A stretch of DNA of 64,000 bases, from contig NC_059500.1 in assembly GCF_018139145.2 (NCBI RefSeq), forward strand, positions 28,749,437-28,813,436, written 5' to 3'. The number at the start of each line of letters is the position of its first letter. The first letter of the stretch is position 1. The notes beneath the pieces are model-generated. The model had not been told where the DNA came from. It was given only the letters and a program-made list of their open reading frames with translations, and ran no database searches. Both the position numbers and the translations under genes were made by a program. This document shows positions 61,701 to 64,000 of the stretch, in pieces. The stretch comes from Gymnogyps californianus. Taxonomy: Eukaryota > Chordata > Aves > Accipitriformes > Cathartidae.

Positions 61701-63394
61701 TAGCCCCTGGCTCTGCTGGCAGGAGGAGCTAATGGGCAGGCTAATGAGCTAATAGGCAGGCTGAAAACAGCAAGGCTTGCCTGTTGTGGCCCATATGTTT
61801 ACCTAGTGATGGAGCTGTCCTTGCTCTGTAGTGTGTGGGAGCTGGGAGGGAAGAGTCCATTCATGTCACTGTCTCTACTAATTGGAGAATTTGGCTTTCT
61901 GCCCTCAGAAGTACACAGAAATCGAGAAGGAAATGCAGGAGCCCAGGCACCTGTTAGAACAGTGGCATCCAATACCTCTCTCATTTGAGCACATACTTAA
62001 CCATTATAAGCACTTCGTGACAGTTCTTCAGTCCATTCTACAGAAACCACTAGAAGCCCGGCTTAAAGAAGGTACCTGGGAGAGTGCTGTGAATTTTGCT
62101 TTCTCCTGCTCTCCTTTTAAACAAAGTGGGGTCTGTAAGTAAAAGCAGGACTTTTTACCAAATCAGCTGGAGAAAACAGCAGCTTTTCAGGCATGGGTAC
62201 TGTTCTCTGACAGCGCTGGGGTAATGCTGCTATGGCAGTGGTGATTCAGGAACATAAGAGGTTTCTCTTTCAACTCTGAAGATGGCCTTTTGTGCCTTAA
62301 TGCTTTTTTCCAGCTCTATCAGTTATTTCAATACAGCTTATTTCTCCCTGCAGAGCTTATCTTGCTTATATCCCTAGACCATCACACCTACACAACGTAG
62401 CTGTTCTCTCCTTTCAGTCACTGTTGGGTGTAAGTGCTCTGGCAGAACATCTGGCAGGCATGGAACATTGGGTACCTGTAAAATTTGAAAGCTTTTTCTC
62501 ATTGATATACCTGGTGATCTTTCTGTCTCAGGCAGTCTGAAAAATTCTTTGGTTTTTGGTACTTTAAAAGCAGGTTAACATGTTCTGCTTAGAGCTCCTT
62601 TTGTCTTTGAGCTGGCATTTCATCCTTAAGGGACCTTTGGCATGATTAAGGCGAGGAGTTTCCTAATGGGATGCAGAGCCACAAAGCCAAATAACCATGG
62701 GAAAACTCGGCCGCCTGTTGAGTTACAGGTGAGCCAGGCAGCACCGGCCATCGCATTTCACCCAGCTACCTTTTAATAATCCTTTTTCTGAGAGTTGCCA
62801 CCAAGAACAGTATAGCAGGGTGCTGGGCAAAATGGTCAGACCAGATCTGAAAGGCCACTGCAGGATGTGCGGAGAGTTGCTACAGTACCATGCAGGTGCT
62901 TTGTAGCTAGTATCTGCAGTTGTCTTCAGCTGCCTGACTCTGATAGAGGGGTGCTTTTTGAGGAATGGGAGGTGCTTACTTTGGGTTGTGCTCGATTGCG
63001 TAGTTCCTTGGCAACACTGGGATCCAGCATCTCCATGCTATCCAAAGAGCATAAGGTTGAAAGCATACAAAGTGAGTAGCCCTTCCCCAGCAAAAGTAAC
63101 ACAGTTTGTCCCATGAAGTTGGAAACTGGAGTGTGACAGTATGACCTTCCCCAGGATGTGGGTGGATTTCACACCGAAGAGGCAAAACCCAAATACTCTG
63201 TCCAGCAAAACTGGTGTTTTATTTTTAAAATCTTCTTGACAGTACAGCCATGTTCTTCCACTGGCAGACTCCCTAAACTGTCCCTTTTCATCTCTGCCCA
63301 GACATTTTCAGTAGCCTTAATGCCACTGCAAAGAAGGACCCTGGAACAGTGTTGAAAACCATGTCTCCTGTTGATCGGTTGCTTTTCTTAAAAC
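55363..63394 (+). CDS. TRIM14: TRIM14, B-box/coiled-coil TRIM protein (5' part; PRY-SPRY exon beyond the window)
   Basis: Five exons join in one frame: 55363-55545, 59558-59653, 60579-60812, 61909-62071 and 63302-63394. The order is B-box type 2 without any RING, then coiled coil, then a linker ending RLLFLK. This matches TRIM14, an unusual RING-less TRIM. The TRIM-typical exon sizes of 96 and 234 bases are kept. In mammals TRIM14 acts as an adaptor in innate antiviral signalling: it associates with MAVS at mitochondria and stabilises cGAS by recruiting the deubiquitinase USP14. The start ATG has a near-perfect Kozak context (GCCGCCATGG). The frame is intact to 63394, and the C-terminal PRY-SPRY is expected after the window ends. 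Other RING-less TRIMs are possible, but the residue similarity in the coiled coil favours TRIM14. Confidence 0.9.
56414..56882. repeat. 5-bp target-site duplication GGGGT
   Basis: GGGGT at 56414-56418 and again at 56878-56882, directly outside the LTR ends. It confirms the insertion boundaries even though the LTR itself is diverged. Confidence 0.8.
56419..56877 (-). mobile_element. Solo ERV LTR in TRIM14 intron 1
   Basis: The + strand reads TGTTGTGGTTGTTGCC to CCACAACCAGCACA, a shorter and more diverged relative of the LTRs at 17231 and 53933, pointing to the minus strand. Shared landmarks are AACTCGTGGGTTGAGATAA, ATAGTTTAATAA and the GCTGCTATGAGGAAAATTAA end. It is antisense to TRIM14. Confidence 0.88.
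59558..59653 (+). CDS. TRIM14: TRIM14 exon 2: start of coiled coil
   Basis: Acceptor TTGCTGTATAG, donor AAG/GTAAAG, phase 0 on both sides. 32 codons beginning ELMALCLKDLEERKEQEAGN and ending ANDLK. The 96-base length is the standard size for this TRIM coiled-coil exon. Confidence 0.9.
60579..60812 (+). CDS. TRIM14: TRIM14 exon 3: main coiled coil
   Basis: Acceptor TCATCTATAG, donor GAG/GTGGTA, phase 0 on both sides. 78 codons with the diagnostic LLLREEESLAKNFIDEKTQQ, which matches human TRIM14 (LLLDEEEALAKKFID) closely, and ending SDPIQLLE. Heptad leucines are evident throughout. Confidence 0.92.
61909..62071 (+). CDS. TRIM14: TRIM14 exon 4: end of coiled coil and linker
   Basis: Acceptor TCTGCCCTCAG, donor GAAG/GTACCT. 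54 codons plus one base, including YTEIEKEMQEPRHLLEQWHP and PLEARLKE. The PIPLSFE stretch corresponds to human PVPLSFE, which supports the assignment. Confidence 0.88.
63302..63394 (+). CDS. TRIM14: TRIM14 exon 5: linker before PRY-SPRY
   Basis: Acceptor TCATCTCTGCCCAG, donor AAAC/GTAAGT, phase 1 on both sides. Joined to exon 4 it reads DIFSSLNATAKKDPGTVLKT then MSPVDRLLFLK, which aligns with the human linker (KPGTLLKT and SLLLK). A nearby AG at 63310-63311 is the wrong acceptor: it would shift the frame and stop it early. Confidence 0.85.
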
Positions 63395-64000
63395 GTAAGT
63401 ATGGTTGAATAAAAGTTAGAAGCACTCCGAACAGTTATGGCTCAGTCACTGAAACAGTCAATGAATGTGTGCTGCCACTATCTTAAAATGGTATCTTAAA
63501 AGGGTTCTGATGTTTACAGTGTTTGAGAGGCGCTGCCTGAAAGTCGCCCTTTTCCATATCTTAGGTTGGGAAAGAAATTTTACTCTCTCTGAAATCTTGA
63601 TCCTTTGTTTTTATTCAGAACTGCCTGCGTGTGAATCAGCTAGTGGCTAATTTAGTTTCTGAAGACTTTTCTATTCTCCAGATCATTGTGGTCTGTCTTT
63701 AATTATATGTCTACCATGTAATGTGTTAAGGGTCAATCTACAGGTGATCCTTTCCTCTGGTGTTGGTAGGAAAGATGTACAGTGAATTGTTTCCTCTCTC
63801 TAATGGGAAGCTAATGGACATTTCCTGTGGCCTGCAGCAGATGAGGGCTGTAGCTGTTTTTAATCTCAAAGCTGTAACATTCCTGTTACCATGATACCTG
63901 GTGGCAAAGGCCTGTTGTAAGAGAAGGTCTGTTTTCCAGCCTGGATCCAGCCCAGTGGAGGCCATGACTGTGGCCAAGTGGACACTTGACTTCTGGCTGT
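63395..64000 (+). other. TRIM14: TRIM14 intron, truncated by window end
   Basis: No PRY-SPRY coding sequence was seen. The frames here are short and unassigned, so the final TRIM14 exon must lie further downstream. Confidence 0.7.

Noticed and set aside
63312..63355. Alternative TRIM14 acceptor at TTTTCAG (63305-63311)
   Set aside because: Joining exon 4 there gives a frame (VALMPLQRRTLEQC) that stops at once, while the acceptor at 63300-63301 keeps the conserved linker.

Overview
The window is nuclear DNA from a bird, probably Neoaves. It has large introns with GT-AG junctions, many 5'-truncated CR1 LINEs, solo ERV LTRs of a type common in bird genomes, two CpG islands, and two vertebrate genes read on the + strand. 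There is no bacterial or viral gene content. Human RNF38 and TRIM14 are on opposite arms of chromosome 9, material that corresponds to the avian Z. A Z-linked origin is therefore likely, but this rests on remembered synteny and not on the sequence.

Layout: 1-4.4 kb has no recognisable gene. 4.44-5.75 kb is a CpG-island promoter with an NRF1-like site, a palindromic CRE, an ETS-like site and GC boxes. It also holds a probable non-coding first exon of RNF38 with its donor after 5479. Intron 1 (5.48-28.2 kb) carries an ERV LTR (8.9-10.0 kb), a CR1 with a recognisable reverse transcriptase remnant (11.5-12.6 kb), another CR1 (16.5-17.0 kb), a solo LTR with a perfect 5-bp target-site duplication (17.2-17.8 kb), and an LTR-like, tandem-repeat-rich island (18.7-21.2 kb). 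Nine RNF38 exons lie between 28,199 and 49,375 and join in frame into about 441 residues. They contain the nuclear-localisation clusters, the proline-rich middle and the first six zinc ligands of the C-terminal RING-H2. The last short coding exon (the CPIC half of the RING) was not found. A 500-N assembly gap at 53,010-53,509 is its likely location.

The RNF38-TRIM14 spacer holds a CR1 tail, a + strand solo LTR (53.9-54.5 kb) and a short AT-rich stretch with two perfect GAAANNGAAA (ISRE/IRF) cores, one directly beside a TATA-like box. A second CpG island and TRIM14 follow: B-box exon 55,363-55,545, coiled-coil exons at 59.56, 60.58 and 61.91 kb, and a linker exon at 63.30 kb. The PRY-SPRY exon lies beyond the window. 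Intron 1 of TRIM14 holds a further solo LTR with a perfect 5-bp duplication.

Both genes belong to the ubiquitin system: RNF38 is a nuclear RING-type E3 ligase, and TRIM14 is a RING-less TRIM adaptor in innate antiviral signalling. The points most worth following up are the interferon-type promoter candidate between the solo LTR and TRIM14, the missing RING exon, the mosaic LTR family and the unclassified repeat island.
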